NCBI RefSeq assembly: GCF_046542825.1
Contig: NZ_JBKHAQ010000076.1
Coordinates: 1 to 14,039 of the forward strand
DNA from: Rhodosalinus sp046542825
Lineage (GTDB): Bacteria > Pseudomonadota > Alphaproteobacteria > Rhodobacterales > Rhodobacteraceae
Length of the DNA stretch: 14,039 bases
Direction of reading: 5' to 3'
The notes below the pieces were generated by a model that was given only the letters and a program-made list of their open reading frames with translations, searched no databases and had not been told where the DNA came from. This document shows, piece by piece, positions 7,176-13,379 of the stretch. The first letter of the stretch is position 1, and every line of letters begins with the position of its first letter. The position numbers and the translations under genes were made by a program.

Positions 7176-7964
7176 TCAGTCGTCGAGTTCGCGGAACATG
7201 TTCTCGGACTCGGCGAAATCGATCCTGTCCTCCTCGACCCGGCCCTCGTTGATGTCGCGCACCTCCACGCGCCCGTCGCCGTGGCCCACCACGACCGTGT
7301 CGCAGATGTCGAGGAAGAGGCCGTTCTCGACCACGCCGGGAAGCTGGTTGAGCACGAGGGCAAGCTGACGCGGGTTGCCGATGCGGCGCAGGTGCAGGTC
7401 GAGGATATGGTTGCCCTCGTCGGTGACGAAGGGCGCATCGCCGTTCATCCGCAGCGTGATGTCGCGCCCCAGAACGTCCATGCCGACAAGCGTCTCTTCC
7501 ACCAGCGCGCGCGTCGTCTGCCAGCCGAAGGGGATGACCTCGACCGGAAGCGGGAAGGCGCCCAGTGCCTCGACCTCCTTGCCGGCATCGGCGATCACCA
7601 CCATGCGGTCGCTGGCCGTGGCCACGATCTTTTCCTGCAAAAGCGCGCCGCCGCCGCCCTTGATCAGGTTCAGGTCGGTGTCGAACTCGTCCGCGCCGTC
7701 GATCGTAATGTCGAGCCAGCGCGCCTCGTCCAGGCTGATCACCTCGATGCCGACCTCGCGCGCAAGCGCCGCGGTGCGGGTGGAGGTGGGCACGCCGCGG
7801 ATCTTCAGCCCGTCGTCGCGCACCGCTTCGCCCAGGCAGCGCACGAGCCAGGCGGCCGTCGACCCGGTGCCAAGGCCCACGCGCATCCCGTCCTCCACCA
7901 GGTCGGCGGCGCGGCGGGCGGCCACGAACTTGGCCTTGTCGATGGGCGAGAGATCGGCGGACAT
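7176..7964 (-). CDS. rpiA: Ribose-5-phosphate isomerase A
   Basis: A 262-residue enzyme interconverting ribose-5-phosphate and ribulose-5-phosphate in the non-oxidative pentose-phosphate pathway. Family motifs are present in order: GLGTGSTA phosphate loop (30-37), DGADE with the catalytic aspartates (89-93), KGGGGALLQEK (102-112) with the catalytic-base glutamate at E111, and DEGNHILD toward the C-terminus. The ATG at 7964 has an AGAGGAG about 6 nt upstream. It is the first gene of the long minus-strand block, so the block's main promoter should lie in 7965-8275. The slightly longer C-terminus (acidic, ending in FRELDD) looks normal for the group. Confidence 0.96.
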   Translation of the reverse strand: MSADLSPIDKAKFVAARRAADLVEDGMRVGLGTGSTAAWLVRCLGEAVRDDGLKIRGVPTSTRTAALAREVGIEVISLDEARWLDITIDGADEFDTDLNLIKGGGGALLQEKIVATASDRMVVIADAGKEVEALGAFPLPVEVIPFGWQTTRALVEETLVGMDVLGRDITLRMNGDAPFVTDEGNHILDLHLRRIGNPRQLALVLNQLPGVVENGLFLDICDTVVVGHGDGRVEVRDINEGRVEEDRIDFAESENMFRELDD

Positions 7965-8275
7965 CGGCAGCTCCTCTGGCGTCGCGCGGCTTATAGGCCC
8001 TCCGTCCCGCCGGTGCGAGGGGGATTTCCGGGCAATGCGCCGCGTTCCGCGGCGACAGTCCGCGGGTCCGGCCGCAGCGGCCCTGCGCCGCTCGATGCGG
8101 TGGATGCGGTGGCCGAAAGACCTCCGGCCGCGGCCGCCGGGTCGAAGGACAGCGCCGTCCCATCTGCCGATGCCGATGCGCCGGACGATGGCGCCGATGT
8201 CCGACCCGCCGCCTGCAGGGGCGCGGGATCGCGCGGCGAGTCGTCGCTTTCAGCCAATCGGGCAGGAGGCCGGCG
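7965..8275. other. Divergent intergenic region between rpiA and the GST-like gene
   Basis: This roughly 310-bp stretch separates two divergent transcription units. I recognise no protein, RNA gene or repeat in it. Open frames on both strands here are Ala/Ser/Pro-rich and look compositional. A TATAAG-like element on the minus strand near 7991-7996 could be the rpiA -10, but no good -35 accompanies it. The unusually long gap for this window could also hide a fully eroded gene or the missing N-terminal context of the GST-like gene. Confidence 0.5.
8264..8269 (+). promoter_or_regulatory. Strong ribosome binding site deciding a GTG start
   Basis: AGGAGG lies 6 nt before the GTG at 8276 and 21 nt before the next in-frame ATG at 8291. 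Spacing strongly favours the GTG as the start of the GST-like gene. Confidence 0.6.
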
Positions 8276-8983
8276 GTGTATCCCGCGGTCATGCCTTCAC
8301 CTTGTCGCCCGCACCATGCGCCCGACAACGCCCCGCTCCCCATGCGGCTGGCGCTGGAGGAACCGGGCGCGCCGTGCGACGCGGTGCCGAACGGCCGCGG
8401 GCAACGGCAGCAGCGGATCCCGGCCTGTCTGCGGCTCGATCCCGCGGGGCAGATGCCGCTGTCCGAGACGCCGGATGGTGCGGTATTCGGGACGGCTGCG
8501 ATCCTGCCGTGGCTGGCCGGCAGGCACGGCGCGCGCCCCCGACCCGACGAACCGGCGCGCGGTGTCTTCCCGAAATCGCTGGTCTTCACGTCGAACAGGC
8601 TGCATGCTGGACTGCAATTGCGCTTCTGTCCGGCTCGTCACGACGGCAGCGATCCGGCGGCGCCCCGCACGGCGCCCCGCACAATGCCGGAACAGATGGC
8701 GGCGGAACGTGCCCGCCATCTCGGGCGTGCCGACAGGAACGCAGACGACCGGGAGGAGGGCGTGACCGTTCTGAAGCTCTATCCTGGCGGGCTCCTGCGC
8801 CGCCGCTCGCCTTGTTCCAGGGGCGAAACGGATTGGTTCCGCCCCGGCGACTGTCCCGGGCTCGCCTGGCTCTGCGACACGATCGAGGCGCGCGCCGGCA
8901 CACGGGCCGCCGGTGCCGAGGCGCTGGTGCTGCCCTTCACCGCACCCGTTCCCGCCCAATCGCCAGAGGGGGCCGCCGGCTGA
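8276..8983 (+). CDS. Highly diverged (decaying) glutathione S-transferase-like protein
   Basis: A 235-residue frame resembling bacterial glutathione S-transferases, with many family positions altered. Recognisable parts are RLALEEPGAP, the cis-proline region (AGQMPLSETPDG), AAILPWLAGRHG, FTSNRLHAGLQLRF, GETDWF and the C-terminal PFTAPVPAQSPEG. Altered sites include the glutathione-binding E-T pair (now GTAAI), the helix-capping Asp of the C-terminal domain (VLKLY instead of the usual VLDLY), and several helix prolines. The N-terminus looks scrambled: a second frame reads FTL near 8296, suggesting an indel. Codons with A/T third bases (GCT, CGT, GTA, TGT) are more frequent than in sdaA next door. 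The stop overlaps the sdaA start (TGATG), so translation of this frame may feed sdaA. It may be an expressed non-catalytic relative or a young pseudogene. Confidence 0.6.
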   Translation: MYPAVMPSPCRPHHAPDNAPLPMRLALEEPGAPCDAVPNGRGQRQQRIPACLRLDPAGQMPLSETPDGAVFGTAAILPWLAGRHGARPRPDEPARGVFPKSLVFTSNRLHAGLQLRFCPARHDGSDPAAPRTAPRTMPEQMAAERARHLGRADRNADDREEGVTVLKLYPGGLLRRRSPCSRGETDWFRPGDCPGLAWLCDTIEARAGTRAAGAEALVLPFTAPVPAQSPEGAAG

Positions 8984-10356
8984 TGTTTCTCTCCGTCTTC
9001 GAAATGTTCAAGGTCGGGATCGGCCCCTCCTCGTCCCACACGATGGGGCCGATGGTTGCGGCGGGGCGCTTCCTCGACCTGCTGCGCGCCGCGCCATTCG
9101 CGGCAGAGGGCCTGCGCGCGCATCTCTACGGCTCGCTCGCCTTCACCGGCGTGGGCCACGCGACCGACCGCGCGGTGATCCTGGGCCTCGCGGGTTTCCT
9201 GCCGGAGAGCTACGAGGCGGAGGCCGCAGAGGCCGCGCTCGCCGCCAACCGCGACAGCGGGCGGCTGGAGCCGCCGGGCCTGCCGCCGATGGCCTTCGAT
9301 CCGAGGTCCGACCTGCGGTTCGACTTCGGCCCGGCCCTGCCCGGCCACGCCAACGGAATGGTGCTGGAGGCGCTCGACGCGCAGGGCGACGTGATCCTGG
9401 CGGAAACCTATTACTCGGTCGGCGGCGGCTTCGTGCTGACGGCGGACGAACTGGCGCGCGGCGCCGACAAGGCAAAGGGCGCGCCGGTCCCCTACCCCTT
9501 CAAGTCGGCGGCCGAGATGCTGGAGATGGCGCAGGCGTCCGGCCGCAGCATCGCCGGGATGAAGCGCGAGAACGAACTCACCCGGCACGGCCCGGCCGAA
9601 CTGGACCGGGGCACGCGCCGGATCTGGCAGGTGATGCGCGACTGCATCGACCGGGGGCTTGCCCACGACGGCACCCTGCCCGGCGGGCTGGGGGTCAAGC
9701 GGCGGGCGAAGGGCATCCACGACGCGCTGCTGGCCGAGCGGGGCCGCAACCTGTCCGCGCCCCATGTCGTCAACGACTGGATCAGCGTCTATGCCATGGC
9801 GGTGAACGAGGAGAACGCCGCCGGCGGGCAGGTGGTCACGGCGCCCACCAACGGCGCGGCCGGCGTGGTGCCCGCGGTGATCCGCTACTGGCTGGACCAT
9901 GTGCCCGGCGCGACCGAGCGCAAGGTGGAGGACTTCCTGCTCACCGCCGCGGCGATCGGGGGCCTTGTGAAATACAACGCCTCGATCAGCGGGGCCGAGG
10001 CCGGCTGCCAGGCCGAGGTGGGCAGCGCCTCTGCCATGGCGGCGGCGGGGCTGTGTGCAGTGCTGGGCGGCACGCCGGAACAGATCGAGAATGCCGCCGA
10101 GATCGCGCTGGAGCATCACCTGGGCATGACCTGCGACCCGGTGAAGGGGCTGGTCCAGGTGCCCTGCATCGAGCGCAACGGGCTGGGCGCGATCAAGGCG
10201 GTCTCGGCCGCCAGCCTCGCGCTGCGGGGGGACGGCACGCATTTCGTCCCCCTCGACGCCTGTATAGAGACGATGCGCCAGACGGGCGCCGACATGAGCG
10301 AGAAATACAAGGAAACCGCGCTGGGCGGGCTCGCGGTGAACGTGCCGAACTGCTGA
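8983..10356 (+). CDS. sdaA: L-serine ammonia-lyase (L-serine dehydratase), type 2, iron-sulfur
   Basis: A 457-residue cytoplasmic enzyme deaminating L-serine to pyruvate and ammonia with a [4Fe-4S] cluster. The beta domain is N-terminal (FEMFKVGIGPSSSHTMGPM, residues 6-24). The alpha/catalytic domain follows from about 180, with APTNGAAG (287-294). Cluster cysteines are C342 (AGCQAEVG), C384 (GMTCDPVKG) and C395 (VPCIERN). The protein ends in NVPNC, so C457 is the very last residue. In the structurally known Legionella type 2 enzyme the C-terminal cysteine enters the active site as a fourth cluster ligand, and spacing here agrees closely. The start overlaps the GST-like stop (TGATG), with AGAGGGG 11 nt upstream. 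The reading frame stays open far upstream, but only this start gives the family N-terminus. Confidence 0.96.
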   Translation: MFLSVFEMFKVGIGPSSSHTMGPMVAAGRFLDLLRAAPFAAEGLRAHLYGSLAFTGVGHATDRAVILGLAGFLPESYEAEAAEAALAANRDSGRLEPPGLPPMAFDPRSDLRFDFGPALPGHANGMVLEALDAQGDVILAETYYSVGGGFVLTADELARGADKAKGAPVPYPFKSAAEMLEMAQASGRSIAGMKRENELTRHGPAELDRGTRRIWQVMRDCIDRGLAHDGTLPGGLGVKRRAKGIHDALLAERGRNLSAPHVVNDWISVYAMAVNEENAAGGQVVTAPTNGAAGVVPAVIRYWLDHVPGATERKVEDFLLTAAAIGGLVKYNASISGAEAGCQAEVGSASAMAAAGLCAVLGGTPEQIENAAEIALEHHLGMTCDPVKGLVQVPCIERNGLGAIKAVSAASLALRGDGTHFVPLDACIETMRQTGADMSEKYKETALGGLAVNVPNC

Positions 10357-10358
10357 GG

Positions 10359-10377
10359 CGGTGCGCGCTCCGCGCCG
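10359..10377 (+). terminator. Possible sdaA terminator hairpin
   Basis: A 7-bp stem with one G-U pair (10359-10365 with 10371-10377) begins 3 nt after the sdaA stop. No T-run follows, so it is a weak candidate for Rho-independent termination. Confidence 0.33.
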
Positions 10378-10686
10378 AACGCCCGACGCGGCGAAGCGGC
10401 ACAGCGTGAGGAGCCCTGCATCAGGGGCGGCCCGTCATCCAGCGGCATGAGTGCACCGCCCCGCGCGCGCCTGCGTGGACGGCGCGGCCGGGCCTTGGCT
10501 CCCGCTTTCCCGCAGGTGGCTGACCGGCGTCCAAGGCCGCACCCGTCCCGGAAAAACGGCAAGCGCCACGCGCGCCGCCCTATGTCTGCGGCTTCGACCC
10601 CGCCCCGCCAGAAGTGCCGCGCCCTCCCTTTGAAAGCGCAAGCGACACGCGAGCCGCAAGACCTCGCAGCCTCCCCCGCGACCTGC

Positions 10687-10692
10687 TAGTCA
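10687..10692 (+). promoter_or_regulatory. Possible -10 of a leaderless EamA transcript
   Basis: TAGTCA preceded by TGC (extended -10-like) ends 7 nt before the ATG at 10700, and there is no Shine-Dalgarno in between. No convincing -35 is seen. The spacing would place the transcript start at the ATG. Confidence 0.3.
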
Positions 10693-10699
10693 ACTCCGC

Positions 10700-11644
10700 A
10701 TGGACCGGACCACGACAGAGCCGCAGGCCCCCCTCCGCGACACCACCGTCGCCGGCATCCTCTGCATGGTGGGCTTCACCGTGACGGCGCCCGTGATGGA
10801 CGCCTTCGCAAAGGCGACGCCTGCCGAGGTGCCGGTGATGCAGATCCTCGCCGCGCGCTTCGGCTTTCAGGTCGCGGTGCTGGTGCCACTCGCGTTGGTG
10901 CTGGGGATGGGGCGCTGGCCGGGCCTGCGCGACTGGGGGCAGCACCTGCTGCGCGGTCTGCTGCTGCTGATCGCGACCGGCTGTTTCTTCACCGCGCTGC
11001 GCTTCATGCCGATCGCCAACGCGCTTGCGATCTTCTTCGTCGCGCCCTTCATCCTGACCATCCTCGGCGGGCTGATGCTGGGCGAGGAGGTGGGCCCGCG
11101 CCGGATCGCGGCCTGCGCGGTGGGGTTCCTGGGCGCGCTCATGGTGATCCAGCCCAGTTTCGCGAACCTTGGCGCCGTGGCGCTGCTGCCGCTGGGCACC
11201 GCGCTGTGCTTCGCGGTCTACATGGTGCTCACCCGGCGCATGGCGCAGCGCATGCATCCCATCGCGCTGCAGGCCTGGACGGCGACGGCCGCCTCGGTCG
11301 CGGTCTTTCCGCTGCTGTGGGTCTTCGAGGGCAGCGGGATCGCGGCGCTCGATCCGGTCTGCCCGACCGGCCACGCCCTTTGGATGCTGGCGGGGGTGGG
11401 CGCGATGGCCACCGTCTCGCATCTCTTCATCAGCTTCGCGCTGCGGCTGGCTCCGGCCGCGACCATCGCGCCGCTGCAGTATCTGGAGATCGTGGCCGCC
11501 GTCGCTCTCGGCTACTGGGTCTTCGGCGATTTCCCCAACGCGCTCACATGGGCGGGCATCGCGGTGATCGTGGGCGCGGGGCTTTACGTCTTCGCCCGCG
11601 AACGGCGGCTCTCGATCCGCCGCAGGCCCATGCCGCCCGCGTGA
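10700..11644 (+). CDS. DMT-superfamily (EamA) transporter, first of tandem pair
   Basis: A 314-residue inner-membrane protein with about ten hydrophobic helices forming two EamA repeats, about residues 16-151 and 162-298. Repeat 1 ends in LGEEVGPRRIAACAVGFLGALMVIQPS. Repeat 2 contains LAPAATIAPLQYLEIVAAVALG and FGDFPNALTWAGIAVI. The C-terminus is short and basic. Length is typical (about 300). There is no Shine-Dalgarno; a -10-like element lies just upstream of the ATG. Drug/metabolite transporters of this class export or import small metabolites such as amino acids, vitamins or nucleobases. The substrate cannot be read from sequence. It is followed 35 nt later by a close paralogue on the same strand. 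Confidence 0.92.
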   Translation: MDRTTTEPQAPLRDTTVAGILCMVGFTVTAPVMDAFAKATPAEVPVMQILAARFGFQVAVLVPLALVLGMGRWPGLRDWGQHLLRGLLLLIATGCFFTALRFMPIANALAIFFVAPFILTILGGLMLGEEVGPRRIAACAVGFLGALMVIQPSFANLGAVALLPLGTALCFAVYMVLTRRMAQRMHPIALQAWTATAASVAVFPLLWVFEGSGIAALDPVCPTGHALWMLAGVGAMATVSHLFISFALRLAPAATIAPLQYLEIVAAVALGYWVFGDFPNALTWAGIAVIVGAGLYVFARERRLSIRRRPMPPA

Positions 11645-11673
11645 TTGCGCTTGCCCCGGCGGCGCCATAGGCT
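11645..11673 (+). promoter_or_regulatory. Candidate leaderless promoter of the second EamA gene
   Basis: TTGCGC (11645-11650), a 17-nt spacer and TAGGCT (11668-11673) are followed by 6 nt and the ATG at 11680. The whole 35-nt gap lacks a Shine-Dalgarno. Separate transcription of the second gene with an mRNA starting at or beside the ATG is the simplest reading; it remains a prediction. Confidence 0.45.
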
Positions 11674-11679
11674 CGGCCG

Positions 11680-12588
11680 ATGCACCTTGACCGGCCCTTT
11701 CTCGGCGTTCTCCTGATGCTGGGTTTCTGCATCCTCGCGCCGCTGGGCGACGGGATGGCGAAGCTTCTGGGCGCGACGATCCCGCTGGTGATGCTGCTTT
11801 TCGTGCGCTTCGCGATGCAGGCGGCGATCCTGCTGCCGCTGTGCCGCGCGACCGGGCGCAGCATTGCGCTGGAGGGGCGCGTCCTGCGGCTGGCCTGGGC
11901 GCGCGCGGCGATCCACATCGCGGGCATCGCCGCGATGTTCACCAGCCTTCATTTCCTGCCGCTCGCGGATGCCATCGCCATCGCCTTCGTCATGCCCTTC
12001 CTGCTGCTGGTGGCCGGGCATGTCCTGATGGGCGAGGAGGTGGGCTGGCGCCGCTTCACCGCCTGCGTCGCGGGCTTCACCGGCACGCTCATGGTGATCC
12101 GCCCCAGCTTCGAGGAGGTGGGCTGGCCCGCGCTGCTGCCGCTGGGCGTGGCGGTGTCCTTCGCCGCCTTCATGCTCGTCACCCGCGCCATCGCGCGGCA
12201 GACGGAGCCGGTCGCGCTGCAGGCCGCGAACGGGCTGATGGGGGTGGCGATCCTGGCGCCGCTGCTGCTGGCAGGCACGCTGCTGGACGTTCCGCCCGCC
12301 CGGCTGGTCCTGCCGTCGGCGGGTGACGCGGTGTTGCTGGGCCTGCTTGGCGTCCTTGGCACGGGCGCGCACCTCTTGATGACATGGAGCCTGCGTTTTG
12401 CGCCCGCCTCCACCCTCGCGCCGATGCAGTATCTGGAGATCCCCTTCGCCACGCTCTTCGGCTGGCTGCTGTTCCGCGACCTGCCCGACGGCATGGCGGC
12501 GGCCGGCATTGTCGTGACGGTGGCCTCGGGCCTCTACATCGTGTTCAGGGAGCGGGCCATCCCGGCCCCGGCGCCACCAGCGACCTGA
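11680..12588 (+). CDS. DMT-superfamily (EamA) transporter, second of tandem pair
   Basis: A 302-residue ten-helix membrane protein with two EamA repeats, about residues 8-141 and 152-289. It is visibly homologous to the preceding gene along its length. Shared landmarks are the helix of about 100-110 flanked by LP.ADA and AFVMPF, MGEEVGWRRFTACVAGFTGTLMVIRPS (117-143) and RFAPASTLAPMQYLEI (239-254). Its own substrate is unknown. Its N-terminus is about 10 residues shorter, and its tail is short and Pro/Ala-rich (APAPPAT). The last 44 bp overlap the convergent thiamine pyrophosphokinase gene, so both C-termini are encoded on opposite strands of the same DNA. Confidence 0.92.
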   Translation: MHLDRPFLGVLLMLGFCILAPLGDGMAKLLGATIPLVMLLFVRFAMQAAILLPLCRATGRSIALEGRVLRLAWARAAIHIAGIAAMFTSLHFLPLADAIAIAFVMPFLLLVAGHVLMGEEVGWRRFTACVAGFTGTLMVIRPSFEEVGWPALLPLGVAVSFAAFMLVTRAIARQTEPVALQAANGLMGVAILAPLLLAGTLLDVPPARLVLPSAGDAVLLGLLGVLGTGAHLLMTWSLRFAPASTLAPMQYLEIPFATLFGWLLFRDLPDGMAAAGIVVTVASGLYIVFRERAIPAPAPPAT

Positions 12589-13243
12589 CCGCGGCCCCCA
12601 GCGCCGCGCGCGGCAGGATGACCAGCATCAGCGGCGCCTCCATCTCGATCAGAACCTTGTCGCCCGCCACGCGATTCGAGGTGCCGATCATGCCGCCGGG
12701 CGCGAAGCCTATGCCGTCGATCGGCCAGTGCAGGCCCTCGGACCGCCCCGTCACGGGAGCCATGGGATAGAGCGAGACGCGGCTGCCCTCGGGCAGGTCG
12801 AGCAACAGGCGCGGCGGACAAAGGAACACCAGGTCGCCACGGCCGAGCAGAAGGCAACGCCGCTCCGGCCGGCGCAGCAGGACGGTCTGCGCCGCCAGGA
12901 GGTGATCAAGCCGCTCGCCAAGAAAACCCACGCCCAGGACGAGCGGCGCCGCGATATGGCGCAGCGCCTTGTCGAAATCCGTGGTCTGCTGCTCGGCCAC
13001 GCGATGCAGGCGGTCGGCAGGGATCGCGGCGCGCGTGACATTGTCAAGACTGTCGAAATCGCCGATAACGGCCTCGGGCATCAGGCCCTTGGCCAGCGCG
13101 TGCCGCGCCCCGCCGTCGGCCGCCACCAGGCGCGGGGCATGAGAAATCGCCTCGTGCAGGTCGCCGTCCCCCGCGGCGCCCGCGCCAACCAGCGTGACAG
13201 GGTCCGCGCTGTCGATGATCCGAGAAACAATCCCGTCGGTCAT
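12545..13243 (-). CDS. thiN: Thiamine diphosphokinase (thiamine pyrophosphokinase)
   Basis: A 232-residue enzyme transferring pyrophosphate from ATP to thiamine to make the cofactor thiamine diphosphate. Family landmarks in order are ADGGARHAL (42-50), VIGDFDSL (59-66), QQTTDFDKAL (85-94) and GERLDHLLA (109-117) in the catalytic domain. The C-terminal substrate-binding domain has GSRVSLYP (153-160), GLHWPIDG (170-177) and IGTSNRV (186-192). No thiamine riboswitch is evident upstream, which fits a salvage or final-step kinase. There is no Shine-Dalgarno before the ATG. The gene overlaps the second EamA gene tail to tail by 44 bp and is divergent from the gene at 13380. Confidence 0.93.
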   Translation of the reverse strand: MTDGIVSRIIDSADPVTLVGAGAAGDGDLHEAISHAPRLVAADGGARHALAKGLMPEAVIGDFDSLDNVTRAAIPADRLHRVAEQQTTDFDKALRHIAAPLVLGVGFLGERLDHLLAAQTVLLRRPERRCLLLGRGDLVFLCPPRLLLDLPEGSRVSLYPMAPVTGRSEGLHWPIDGIGFAPGGMIGTSNRVAGDKVLIEMEAPLMLVILPRAALGAAVRSLVAPGPGWPAP

Positions 13244-13245
13244 GC

Positions 13246-13257
13246 GTGTTTACTGCA
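13246..13257 (-). repeat. Inverted element, copy 1 (TGCAGTAAACAC on the minus strand)
   Basis: Read toward thiN, TGCAGTAAACAC ends 2 nt before its ATG. It matches the element at 13338-13349 in 11 of 12 positions in the opposite orientation. It may be a promoter core, a regulator site or chance. Confidence 0.35.
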
Positions 13258-13337
13258 CGTTCTGGAAACCGGCCACAATCTGGACATGAAATGATACGGT
13301 GGTCGGCATAGATTCGGGCAAGTTTCGACCGGGCCGC

Positions 13338-13349
13338 TGCGGTAAACAC
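13338..13349 (+). repeat. Inverted element, copy 2 (TGCGGTAAACAC on the plus strand)
   Basis: The mirror copy of the element before thiN sits 30 nt upstream of the ATG at 13380. Both copies face their own downstream gene, as shared promoter or operator sites in a divergent region would. Confidence 0.35.
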
Positions 13350-13379
13350 TGTGTTGCGGAATGAGCAAGCGAGCGTCCG

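Larger units (their letters stand above)
10357..10699. other. Intergenic region between sdaA and the first EamA gene
   Basis: About 340 bp without a convincing gene. It contains a terminator-like hairpin right after sdaA, a second small hairpin (10414-10426, CCCTG-CAT-CAGGG), and a possible -10 for the next gene. Short frames here are Arg/Ala/Pro-rich and lack Shine-Dalgarno sites or similarity that I recognise. Confidence 0.5.

Noticed and set aside
5042..7252. 736-codon plus-strand frame antisense to hflK and gor
   Set aside because: It crosses two well-supported genes and has no recognisable domain or Shine-Dalgarno.
7991..8257. 88-codon Ser/Ala/Pro-rich minus-strand frame before rpiA
   Set aside because: TTG start, no ribosome binding site and low-complexity composition; likely chance in GC-rich DNA.
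7375..8982. In-frame 536-codon extension upstream of sdaA, looking like a giant fusion
   Set aside because: The family N-terminus of serine dehydratase begins exactly at 8983 with a ribosome binding site; the upstream part is antisense to rpiA and out of frame with the GST-like gene.
10447..10689. Arg/Pro-rich short frames between sdaA and the EamA pair
   Set aside because: No start signal, no similarity, and composition typical of random GC-rich sequence.
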